From Bradyrhizobium sp. Ash2021 (lineage in GTDB: Bacteria; Pseudomonadota; Alphaproteobacteria; Rhizobiales; Xanthobacteraceae), in contig NZ_CP100604.1 in NCBI RefSeq assembly GCF_031202265.1, positions 7,794,501 to 7,858,500 on the forward strand: 64,000 bases of DNA. The letters are read 5' to 3'. Position numbers and translations under genes: made by a program. Below, one piece after another: positions 9,022 through 16,311 of this stretch. The notes beneath the pieces are model-generated. The model made no database searches, was not told the DNA's origin, and was given only the letters and a program-made list of their open reading frames with translations. How positions within the stretch are numbered: position 1 is the stretch's first letter; the number at the start of each line of letters is the position of its first letter.

Positions 9022-10710
9022 ATGGACATTGTCAGGTGGACCATCTCCACCGCGCCGGAAATCTATCTGCTGTTGGCGGTAGCCATCGGCACGGTTCTCG
9101 GCCGTGTCAAGATTCGCGGATTTTCGATCGGCACGACGGCGTGCACACTGATCGTCGCCGTCCTCATAGGGCAGCTCGGCACCTTTACGTTTCCCCCGAT
9201 GCTAAGGGTCGTGCTCTTCAGCCTGTTCGTGTTCACCATTGGCTACCGATCGGGGCCTGAGTTCTTTGCCTCCCTAAGCGTGCGGACGCTGGCGCAGGTG
9301 GCCATGGCACTCGTGCTCGGCGGCACCGGTCTCGTCATCGTTCTCAGTTTCGCTTACATCTTTGCGCTTGATCCCGGCACCGCATCCGGTCTCGCCGCCG
9401 GCGCCCTGACGCAATCCTCTGTCATAGGCACCGCATCGGGTGCGCTGGCACAGCTTGGGCTTCCGAAGAATGTATTGGACCAGCAGGAGGCGAACATCGC
9501 CGCCGGCTATGCCGTCACCTATGTGCCCGGTTATATCCTCACGCTGCTGTTCGTCCCGTTCGTCGCACCGAAGCTGATGCGGATCGACTTGAAGAAGGAG
9601 GCGGCCAAGCTCGAGGCGGAGCTCTCGGGTGGTGCGCCGCCAAAGACCGAGAATCTCGCCTATCGCAAATTCCAGGCGCGGGCCTATCGCGTGTCGGCCG
9701 GCGCGGGCCGAACCGTTGAGGCAATCGAAGACGAGGTCGGCAGACGAACCGTCATCGAGCGAATTGTCCGGAAAGGCGCCGATATCCAGCCGCATCTGGA
9801 CACGGTTATCGAGGAAGGCGATGACATTGTCATTGCCGGCCCGACCGCCGCCATTGTCGCTGCCAAACCCGTCATTGGTACCGAGATCGATGCGGACGAG
9901 ATCCTGCGTGCGATCCCCGGCAATGTGGTTGAGGTGCTGGTCGACAATCGCAAGCTCCACGGGCGGTCCCTCAAGGAGGTCGTCGAACGCGTTGGCGACA
10001 ACGCGCGTGGCGTGTTCCTGCGCGCACTCACGCGGATGGGCCGGGAAGTTCCACTGAGCCCTGACACCAGAATCTATGTCGGCGACGTCATGACGCTGGT
10101 CGGCAGCACCCGGAACATCGAACGCGCCGCTGCGCAGGTAGGGCAGATGCTGCGCTCGGGCGACCGCACCGACATCGCCTTCCTCGCCGCCGGCATCGCG
10201 GCCGGCCTGCTCGCAGGTCTCTTGAGCGTGAAGGTCGGCTCCGTTGCGCTGACGCTCGGTGGCGGCGGAGGGGCGCTGATCGCTGGCCTCGTCTGCGGCT
10301 GGATACGTTCGCGCCGGCCGACCATGGGCGCAATGCCACCCGCCGCGCAGCAGACGCTCAGCGACCTCGGACTTGGCGGATTCATCGCGGCCGTCGGGCT
10401 TGCCAACGGCCACGCCGCGTGGATTGCGATCCAGGCGCATGGCTTGCTGCTGGTCGGCATGGGCCTTGTTGTCACGCTGGTTCCTCTGATCGTCGCGACG
10501 CTGTTTGCGCATCACGTGCTTCGCATGAACCCGGTCGTCACCTGTGGCGCGCTCGCCGGCGCCATGACGGTCGACGCCGCCGTGACCGGATGCTGCGAGA
10601 TTGCCGAAAGCCAGACCCCGGTGCTCGGCGTCGCCGTGCCTTACGCCGTCGGCAACGTTGTCCTGACCGTGCTCGGGCCGATCATCGTTGCCTGCACCTT
10701 TGTTGGCTGA
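9022..10710 (+). CDS. AspT/YidE-type transporter, second paralogue
   Basis: A 562-residue inner-membrane protein of the same family and length as the AspT at 2213-3904: an N-terminal block of helices (from EIYLLLAVAIGTVLGRVKIR), a central soluble part with two RCK-C-like domains (about residues 200-390), and a C-terminal helical block. The ATG at 9022 was chosen because a FixK-type box at 8939-8952 lies upstream and GGGGGAATG precedes it; the frame is open to 8929. No aspartate decarboxylase adjoins it, but the Orn/Lys/Arg-type decarboxylase with its own FixK box lies 2 kb away on the other strand. A shared amino acid/decarboxylation-product exchange is therefore plausible but unproven. A secreted hydrolase gene follows after 37 bases. 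Confidence 0.83.
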   Translation: MDIVRWTISTAPEIYLLLAVAIGTVLGRVKIRGFSIGTTACTLIVAVLIGQLGTFTFPPMLRVVLFSLFVFTIGYRSGPEFFASLSVRTLAQVAMALVLGGTGLVIVLSFAYIFALDPGTASGLAAGALTQSSVIGTASGALAQLGLPKNVLDQQEANIAAGYAVTYVPGYILTLLFVPFVAPKLMRIDLKKEAAKLEAELSGGAPPKTENLAYRKFQARAYRVSAGAGRTVEAIEDEVGRRTVIERIVRKGADIQPHLDTVIEEGDDIVIAGPTAAIVAAKPVIGTEIDADEILRAIPGNVVEVLVDNRKLHGRSLKEVVERVGDNARGVFLRALTRMGREVPLSPDTRIYVGDVMTLVGSTRNIERAAAQVGQMLRSGDRTDIAFLAAGIAAGLLAGLLSVKVGSVALTLGGGGGALIAGLVCGWIRSRRPTMGAMPPAAQQTLSDLGLGGFIAAVGLANGHAAWIAIQAHGLLLVGMGLVVTLVPLIVATLFAHHVLRMNPVVTCGALAGAMTVDAAVTGCCEIAESQTPVLGVAVPYAVGNVVLTVLGPIIVACTFVG

Positions 10711-10747
10711 GCATTTGGTCAGGTTGCTACATCAAGGGAGTCGTAAA

Positions 10748-11638
10748 ATGTGTCAGCAGAACTTACGAAGCCCGGTCGCTGCGCTACTGCTGCTGTTCGC
10801 CACCCTGATCACGCCGTCGCGCGCGGACGATCAGGCCAAATCCCGCCCCATCCAGGAAGAGATCTGGGCGCTGCCGCTGCCGCTCCCGATGTTCGCCTAT
10901 CTGGTGCGGCCGGTCGGCGACGGGCCGTTCCCGCTCGCGATCATGAATCATGGCGTTTCAATGAGTCCGACCGGCCGCAGCTTTTTCCCGCTTGTGGAAT
11001 TCCGCGACGCAGCCAAGTGGTTTGCCAAACGCGGCTACCTCGTGGTGGCCCCCGTCGGCACCGGATATGGCGCAGCGGCCATCGACATACCCGAGCATGG
11101 TCTCTACGGCCCGTTTTTCTCGAAGGTCGGGAAGTGCAGCAATCCCAATTTCCGTGCTCCCGGCCTGGCGGTTGCGCAAGTTGACCTCTGGATCATCGAC
11201 TACATGACCGCCGAAAAGCGCATCGTGCCGAAGGACGTCATCGTCGTCGGGCAATCCGCCGGCGGGTGGGCCTCGATCGCGCTTTCCAGCCTGAACCCAC
11301 CCCAGGTCAAGGCGATCATCACCTTCGCCGCCGGCCGTGGCGGGCGTGTCGACGACAAGCCAAACAACAATTGCGCTCCCGACAAACTGGTGGAGGCGAC
11401 CGGCGAATTCGGCCGCACGTCGCGCGTACCGATGCTGTGGATCTATATCGAGAACGATACCTTCTTCGGCCCTGCCCTGTCCAAACGCATGCATGAGGCG
11501 TTTACCGCGGCAGGTGGCAAAGCCGAATACAGATTGATGCCCCCGTTCGGCAACGATGGGCATTTCTTCATCGGCTCCCCCGACGCCATCCCGATCTGGT
11601 CGCCGGTCGTGACGAAATTTCTCGATGAGCAGGGATAG
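10748..11638 (+). CDS. Secreted alpha/beta hydrolase (dienelactone-hydrolase-like)
   Basis: The ATG at 10748, preceded by AAGGGAG, gives a 296-residue protein with a clear signal peptide (SPVAALLLLFATLITPSRA, cleavage before DDQ). The mature protein has the alpha/beta hydrolase elements: a first strand and oxyanion region (LAIMNHGVS), the nucleophile elbow GQSAGGW, and a C-terminal histidine in the segment GNDGHFF. It is probably a periplasmic esterase or lipase of unknown substrate. It follows the second AspT-type gene by 37 bases and precedes the IalB-like gene by 27 bases, so the three may share the FixK-box promoter at 8939. The frame is open upstream, but the extension overlaps the transporter gene and lacks a signal sequence. 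Confidence 0.78.
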   Translation: MCQQNLRSPVAALLLLFATLITPSRADDQAKSRPIQEEIWALPLPLPMFAYLVRPVGDGPFPLAIMNHGVSMSPTGRSFFPLVEFRDAAKWFAKRGYLVVAPVGTGYGAAAIDIPEHGLYGPFFSKVGKCSNPNFRAPGLAVAQVDLWIIDYMTAEKRIVPKDVIVVGQSAGGWASIALSSLNPPQVKAIITFAAGRGGRVDDKPNNNCAPDKLVEATGEFGRTSRVPMLWIYIENDTFFGPALSKRMHEAFTAAGGKAEYRLMPPFGNDGHFFIGSPDAIPIWSPVVTKFLDEQG

Positions 11639-11665
11639 CAAAGGGCCACCACCGGAGGCGCAAAT

Positions 11666-12295
11666 ATGACGGGATCACATCGCACCGACCCGCGGCCAGG
11701 ACGCATTCATGCGATCCCTGCCGTCGCAGCGTTGTTGTTGGCGGGAGCCGCAAGCATTGCAGTCAGCCAGCCGGCCGTGTCGCAACAGAGTTCGACCGCC
11801 GCACAGAAACCCGCGGCGACAGAAATCGCGCCCCGCGGCCAGCGAGAGGTAAAGGACATTGCTTATGGAGACTGGAAGAAGCTGTGCTTCAAGCCGGGCG
11901 GCGCAAAAATGATCTGCCGGACTTCGATCACCGGCACGTTCGCGACCGGCCAGGTGGCGGTCCGCGTCGATATCGTGGAGCGTGAAGGCGACGCCAATGC
12001 GCGGCTGCAGGTGTTCTCCCCCGTCGGCATGTATCTGCCGAAGCCGGCCAAGCTTACGATCGACCAGGGCAACCCCCATAGTGTGCCTTATACCTGGTGC
12101 CTCACCAATGCCTGCATCGCAGGCGCTGTCGCAGACCCGAATATGGTCGAGGAAATGGATTCCGGGCAGACGCTGCGGCTGGAATTCGTCGATTCGAGCC
12201 TCTTAACGCTCACGACGTCGCTGCCGCTTGGTCAGTTCGCCTCGGCACACAAGGGAGCGCCCGCGCAGACGTTTGAACAGGACATTGATGAATGA
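11666..12295 (+). CDS. Invasion-associated locus B (IalB) family protein
   Basis: A 209-residue exported protein. It begins with a positively charged, then hydrophobic segment (VAALLLAGAASIAVSQPAVS) and a low-complexity Gln/Ala/Ser linker, followed by the IalB domain: GDWKKLCFKPGGAKMICRTS, the central ARLQVFSPVGMYLP, and the cysteine pair in YTWCLTNACIAG. The family occurs throughout Rhizobiales as periplasmic or surface proteins; the Bartonella member promotes erythrocyte invasion, but free-living members have no established function. GGAGGCGCAAAT precedes the ATG. It is the third gene after the FixK-type box at 8939 and ends 12 bases before a convergent receiver gene. Confidence 0.82.
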   Translation: MTGSHRTDPRPGRIHAIPAVAALLLAGAASIAVSQPAVSQQSSTAAQKPAATEIAPRGQREVKDIAYGDWKKLCFKPGGAKMICRTSITGTFATGQVAVRVDIVEREGDANARLQVFSPVGMYLPKPAKLTIDQGNPHSVPYTWCLTNACIAGAVADPNMVEEMDSGQTLRLEFVDSSLLTLTTSLPLGQFASAHKGAPAQTFEQDIDE

Positions 12296-12307
12296 GCCAA
12301 GGATCGC

Positions 12308-12682
12308 CTAAGCGGCGGCGGCGCGCGCTTTTTCGATGGATTCGATGAGCGAGGGTGCAGCAAACGGCTTGGTCAGGTAGGCTATGCAACCCGACGCGAT
12401 CGCGGCCGCGCGGTTGGCCTCGCTGTCGTTGCCGGTGATATAGATGACCGGCAGCCTCACCCCTTTCTCCGAGAGAGACCGGCACAGCGCGATGCCCGAT
12501 TCTCCATTCAAGTTGATGTCGAGGATGAAGCAAAGCGCCTCGCCGAAATCTTCGTGGCAGAGCAGCGCACTGGCCGACTCGAACAATTTTGAATGGAAGC
12601 CGTGAACTCTCAGCAGCCGCTTGATGCCCGTGCGCATTGACGGGTCGTCGTCCACAACAAAAATGGACCTGCGTGTTGGCAA
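12308..12682 (-). CDS. Single-domain response regulator receiver protein
   Basis: A 124-residue CheY/FixJ-type receiver without an output domain. The acidic pocket is DDD at residues 11-13, the phosphorylation site is Asp55 in CFILDINLNG, the conserved Thr is in YITGND, and the Lys is in LTKPF. It most resembles receivers that accompany FixL/FixJ-like systems. Such proteins can act as phosphate sinks or as inhibitors of a kinase, as FixT does in Sinorhizobium (though FixT itself is a different type of protein). No kinase gene adjoins it. It ends 12 bases from the convergent IalB gene. Its upstream region (12683-12816, 134 bases) contains no recognisable box. Confidence 0.88.
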   Translation of the reverse strand: MPTRRSIFVVDDDPSMRTGIKRLLRVHGFHSKLFESASALLCHEDFGEALCFILDINLNGESGIALCRSLSEKGVRLPVIYITGNDSEANRAAAIASGCIAYLTKPFAAPSLIESIEKARAAAA

Positions 12683-12816
12683 GATGTCGCTCTACCTGCA
12701 AATTTTCTAGGTTTGGCCATTTCACCCCCTTTTAACACATCGTCACGAAAGCTTCATACTGTCCTTATGTACAGGATCGTTTGGGGGGAACGCAGAGCGC
12801 AGAGTCAGGATATCGA

Positions 12817-13449
12817 CTAGGTGCTTGAATCACGGTTGGGTTCAAGCATGCCAAGCCGCTCCGCGTTCGAAACCAGTTCGGCAAGCGAATGCACCTGCAT
12901 CTTCTCCATCACCTGGTGGCGATGTGCCTTCACCGTGCGCTCGGTTGTTCCCAGCTCGTAGGCGATCTGCTTGTTGATCTTTCCGCGGACGATCAGATTG
13001 AAAACCTGCCGCTCGCGTGGCGTCAGGCTCGCCACCAGCCTGCGAATGGAATCGAGCTCGTTCCGTTGATGGCGTGCCGACTCGTAGTGCGTCATGGCGC
13101 GCTCGATCGCCTCGATCAGTTGTTCTGACGATACCGGCTTGGTCAAAAAATCCTCGGCGCCCGCCTTGATGGCTCGCACGGTCGTAGGCGTGTCGGCATG
13201 TCCGGTGACGAAGATGATCGGCAGGATCGAACCGAGCTCGATGAGGCGACCTTGCAGTTCGGGGCCGCTCAATCCCGGTATCTGCACGTCGAGCAGGATG
13301 CATCCCGGCTTTTCAACGCCCGGCAAGACGTCCAGCAATTGTTGTGCCGACGAATAGGTTTCGACCTCATAGCCTGCGAGTTTCAGCCGACGCCCGATCG
13401 CCGTCCGAAACGAAGCATCGTCGTCCACCACGTGAACCAGGCCACTCAA
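12817..13449 (-). CDS. FixJ-family response regulator (receiver plus LuxR helix-turn-helix)
   Basis: A 210-residue two-domain regulator. The receiver holds the acidic pair at residues 9-10, Asp54 in CILLDVQIPG and Lys in DFLTKPV. The C-terminal LuxR/NarL helix-turn-helix begins LTPRERQVFNLIVRGKINKQ. The TTG at 13449 is chosen because AGGAGG lies seven bases upstream and it places the phosphorylated residue at position 54, as in FixJ. The frame is open to 13512, where an ATG exists without such support. FixJ proteins respond to an oxygen- or redox-sensing kinase and activate fixK; a FixK-like gene is divergently placed 420 bases away. A cognate kinase is not adjacent. Confidence 0.88.
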   Translation of the reverse strand: MSGLVHVVDDDASFRTAIGRRLKLAGYEVETYSSAQQLLDVLPGVEKPGCILLDVQIPGLSGPELQGRLIELGSILPIIFVTGHADTPTTVRAIKAGAEDFLTKPVSSEQLIEAIERAMTHYESARHQRNELDSIRRLVASLTPRERQVFNLIVRGKINKQIAYELGTTERTVKAHRHQVMEKMQVHSLAELVSNAERLGMLEPNRDSST

Positions 13450-13621
13450 TTTTTCGCCTCCTGGCCGACATTCAAGACCGCCAAAATCTTGCTCCCGCAT
13501 CGCCTCGATCACCGAGGGTCTCCGTCGCCCTCAAGTGCGCAGGTAAAGCTGCATTCTCAATTCGACAAACAGTTCAACCATTTGGCGGCACGCCGTGGCC
13601 GCGATCTTAACGCCCTTCCGG

Positions 13622-13635
13622 TTGACCAAGGTCAA
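13622..13635. promoter_or_regulatory. FixK/FNR-type box between the fixJ-like and fixK-like genes
   Basis: TTGACCAAGGTCAA fits TTGA-N6-TCAA with matching halves. It lies in the 419-base gap (13450-13868) between divergent regulator genes. A class II start would fall near 13587 for the minus-strand gene or 13670 for the plus-strand gene, leaving leaders of 138 and 199 bases. It could mediate feedback on either gene. Nothing else is recognised in this gap. Confidence 0.6.
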
Positions 13636-13868
13636 AGCGTGATCACCGTGGTGCCGGTATGATATCCGTGTCAGGACCGGTCATCTCATTTCAGGCATCG
13701 TATCGCAGTCCTGTCCTTTGGTACAATGAACCTTGAGACAATGGTTCGAAATGTCGCCTTCGTCGTACATCAACTTGAACGGGAGTGGTAAAGCGGCGGC
13801 GCATTCCTTGCGGCGAAATATCCATAAAGGCTGAGGAACCATCTCAACGACCAGTTCAGGAGTTGGCC

Positions 13869-14552
13869 ATGTTTGTCCGCATCACGACCGATCCGGCACC
13901 CCGTCCCACCTCTCTCGGCGAACTCGGAATAACGAGTGATTCAAACCCAAAAGTCAGTTTAAACGAATTTACCTACAATAAGGGAGCCGAAATTTACGGC
14001 GAAAAGGAGCCGGCGGACTACGTCTATCAGGTCAAGATCGGTGCGGTGCGAAGCTATAAGCTGCTGTCCGACGGCCGTCGACAGATCGGCGCATTTCATT
14101 TGGCCGGCGACATCTTCGGGCTGGAAAACGGAAGCGAACATCGGTTTACGGCGGAGGCGATCGTGAACACTACGGTTCGCCTGATCAAGCGGCGCAGCCT
14201 CGAGATGGTGGCTGAGAGCGACGCCATGGTCTCGCGAAACCTGCTCAGTATGACCACGTGCAACCTGCAGCATGCGGAAGACCACATGCTGCTGCTCGGC
14301 CGCAAGACTTCGCTGGAGCGGGTCGCCGCTTTCCTGATCGAGATGGACCGACGACTGACGGCGGCCGGCGTCATGCCTCTGCCGATGTCCCGACGCGACA
14401 TCGCCGACTATCTAGGCCTGACACTGGAGACGGTATCCCGCGCGCTATCGCGACTGCATGAACTCGGCATCATCGGATTCATCAGCACTAATCAGCGCCA
14501 GATCGTGCTCCTGGATCGCCCGCAGCTCGCTAGCCTCGATCTTCAGAACTGA
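13869..14552 (+). CDS. FixK/FNR-type Crp family transcription regulator
   Basis: A 227-residue regulator with an N-terminal cyclic-nucleotide-binding-like beta-roll, a dimerisation helix and a C-terminal winged helix. The recognition helix reads LTLETVSRALSRL, with the Glu, Ser and Arg used by FNR and FixK to contact TTGA half-sites. There is no N-terminal cysteine cluster and only one cysteine in the protein (in MTTCNLQ), so it should not carry an Fe-S cluster, which is FixK-like rather than FNR-like. The ATG at 13869 follows AGGAGTTGGCC; the frame is open to 13785. With eight matching boxes in the next kilobases, it or a genomic FixK paralogue is the obvious candidate regulator. Its last 23 bases overlap a convergent channel gene. 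Confidence 0.9.
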   Translation: MFVRITTDPAPRPTSLGELGITSDSNPKVSLNEFTYNKGAEIYGEKEPADYVYQVKIGAVRSYKLLSDGRRQIGAFHLAGDIFGLENGSEHRFTAEAIVNTTVRLIKRRSLEMVAESDAMVSRNLLSMTTCNLQHAEDHMLLLGRKTSLERVAAFLIEMDRRLTAAGVMPLPMSRRDIADYLGLTLETVSRALSRLHELGIIGFISTNQRQIVLLDRPQLASLDLQN

Positions 14553-14988
14553 GCGCGGGGGCGCCGACCGACGCGAGGTGCTCAAGCGTCTTGCGCAGCA
14601 CCTCGAACAGAACGGCCGTTGACCAACCGAACATCAGGATGCCGTTCATCGCGGTCATCGGACCCGTCAGTCGCCATGCTTGCACAGGCGTAATATCTCC
14701 ATAACCGAGCGTGGTGTAATTGACGAAAGCGAAATAAAGCAGATCGCTGCCGGCCGGCGCCGCACTGACGATCGCATAGGCCAGCGCCCAAACGAAGACC
14801 TCCAGCGTGTGCGCCAGCATCAGGACCGCGGCGGTCGCGACCATCACCGCCATCAAGTGCGATCTCGGCCACAGGGTGTGCCGCAACCCCGCGGAGCGGG
14901 CAATGCCGACCGCGCCGACGGTCACCAGCGCATGGATCATGATGTTGACCACACCGATGACGCCGCCGACCAGGAATTGAAGCGCCAT
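14530..14988 (-). CDS. Two-helix potassium-channel-like membrane protein
   Basis: A 152-residue inner-membrane protein. Hydrophobic segments lie at about residues 5-30 and 45-72, then a pore loop with the selectivity-filter-like sequence TTLGYGDITP, then a last helix around 110-135. The filter matches the Ion_trans_2 potassium channel family, but there is no cytoplasmic RCK or sensor domain, so it would be a minimal channel. It is the last gene of a minus-strand run starting at the tandem hydrolase gene (18819); the gap to the phasin gene is 68 bases. Its end overlaps the convergent FixK-like gene by 23 bases, so antisense effects between the two are possible. The ribosome-binding site is weak (GGGA). 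Confidence 0.8.
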   Translation of the reverse strand: MALQFLVGGVIGVVNIMIHALVTVGAVGIARSAGLRHTLWPRSHLMAVMVATAAVLMLAHTLEVFVWALAYAIVSAAPAGSDLLYFAFVNYTTLGYGDITPVQAWRLTGPMTAMNGILMFGWSTAVLFEVLRKTLEHLASVGAPALSSEDRG

Positions 14989-15056
14989 AGCCGTCCCACG
15001 CTTGATCAGGCCGGCAGAGGTATCTTCGAGCGCCTCGGCCGGCCCTGCAACTACCT

Positions 15057-15407
15057 TCAGCTCTTTGGGGTGAAGACGCCTGTCGCGGCCTTCATGGCAG
15101 ACTCGCCCATGGTCCTTGCATGGTCGGTCAGCGAGCGCATCTGGTCCTGGAAAAACTCGGACTGAATCTTGACCGCGTCCTGCATGTCCTTGGCTGTGAT
15201 CAGCTTATCGCCGAGATCGAAGGTCGCGGTGACGTTGCGCTGCATGTAGCCGCAGAACTGCTTGGCCTGGTCGGCGACCGGCAGTGGCGAGGAACTCAGG
15301 CCCTTCTCGAGCAGGTCAAAATACTCCGCGCTGGCCTTTCGAAGGCGCCCGTTGGCCTCGGCCAGCATCGCACGGATCTTGTCGGCGGAAAGGTTGGCAT
15401 CTGACAT
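15057..15407 (-). CDS. Phasin family protein
   Basis: A 116-residue, mostly helical and amphipathic protein of the phasin family, which coats polyhydroxyalkanoate granules. Supporting features are the segment AEYFDLLEKGLSS, the central ATFDLGDKLITAKDMQDAVK, and the closing FFQDQMRSLTDHARTMGESA. The length is normal for alphaproteobacterial phasins. The ATG follows AAGGAG. It lies in a run with two alpha/beta hydrolase genes upstream (33 bases from the nearest) and a channel gene downstream. The association with hydrolases, a CoA-transferase and a MaoC hydratase within 7 kb points to storage-polymer turnover, which is inference from context. Confidence 0.85.
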   Translation of the reverse strand: MSDANLSADKIRAMLAEANGRLRKASAEYFDLLEKGLSSSPLPVADQAKQFCGYMQRNVTATFDLGDKLITAKDMQDAVKIQSEFFQDQMRSLTDHARTMGESAMKAATGVFTPKS

Positions 15408-15440
15408 GACTAACTCCTTTTGAAGAACGCACCCGATCGA

Positions 15441-16304
15441 CTACTTTGAAAGCCCCCCGAACCATGCACCGAAATAACCGGCGTAGAGTGCCGGCAGTTC
15501 CAGGTTCATCGAATGCCCGATGCTGGGCACAAGAACGAGCCGGCAGTCCGGCATTGCCGCAGCCATCGCCCGGAGATCCGCCGGAGGAATCCAGCCATCC
15601 CACTCGCCCCACAGCACCAGGTGTGGATGGTGGATATCGGGCATCCGGTGCTCAAGTTCGCCACTCTCCCGCTCGCGGGTTAGATTGACCGGCGTGCCGA
15701 TCCAGATGCCTTCGGAGACACCAAACGTTTGCTCCAGAATTCGTTCGAAGAGCGCCTGGATCTCTCCGAGCCCGTCGCGGAACCTTGGGGTGACGCTCGG
15801 CGCGAGACTTTCCGGCACGAACAACGAGGATGCCGCAGTCGCCATCACCGCCCGCGTCAATTCCTTGCTCGCCATCATCGAACGGAAAAGACCGATCTGT
15901 TCGGCATTGAACGACATGCCAAGCGGCGTGACCGGATCGAGCGCGAACACCCGCCCGAACCGCGGCGGCTGCATCAGGAGCATCCGCGCGGCGATGATGC
16001 CACCGGTCGAATGGGTGGCGAGATGGCAGAACCTGACATCCAGCGCGTCGAGCGCCGCCAGCATGTCCTGAGCATGCTGCTGCATCGAGTAATTGGAATA
16101 GTCGGCATTCGGCTTTGGGCGATCGCTTTCGCCACAGCCACGCCAATCGATTCCGATCACGCGCAGGCCGCTCGGAAACAGCGGTGCGGCAAGCTCGATC
16201 CAGTCCTTGCTGGCGAGATTGCCGTGGATGAAGACGACGGTGACGTCGCCTCTTCCCCATTCCCGCCAGCCTAGACGAACCTCGCCCGCCTGCAACCGTG
16301 CCAT
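15441..16304 (-). CDS. Alpha/beta hydrolase
   Basis: A 287-residue cytoplasmic hydrolase with the complete fold signature: the oxyanion segment VVFIHGNLASKDW, IDWRGCGESDRP after strand four, the nucleophile elbow THSTGG, an acid in LWGEWDGWIP and the histidine in SIGHSMNLE. There is no signal peptide. Substrate specificity cannot be read from the sequence; 3-hydroxybutyrate oligomers, lactones or esters are all possible. Its start lies seven bases after the stop of the tandem hydrolase gene, so the two are almost certainly cotranscribed and probably driven by the FixK-type box at 18878. The phasin gene follows 33 bases later. Confidence 0.82.
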   Translation of the reverse strand: MARLQAGEVRLGWREWGRGDVTVVFIHGNLASKDWIELAAPLFPSGLRVIGIDWRGCGESDRPKPNADYSNYSMQQHAQDMLAALDALDVRFCHLATHSTGGIIAARMLLMQPPRFGRVFALDPVTPLGMSFNAEQIGLFRSMMASKELTRAVMATAASSLFVPESLAPSVTPRFRDGLGEIQALFERILEQTFGVSEGIWIGTPVNLTRERESGELEHRMPDIHHPHLVLWGEWDGWIPPADLRAMAAAMPDCRLVLVPSIGHSMNLELPALYAGYFGAWFGGLSK

Positions 16305-16311
16305 GGCGGTC

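Noticed and set aside
12820..12850. GCTTGAA...TTCAAGC inverted repeat resembling a wide regulatory box
   Set aside because: It lies inside the end of the FixJ-like coding region with an 11-base spacer, so it does not fit TTGA-N6-TCAA and is probably chance.
13600..13780. Possible small RNA between the fixJ-like and fixK-like genes
   Set aside because: No terminator-like hairpin with a T-run or clear promoter beyond the FixK box could be seen.
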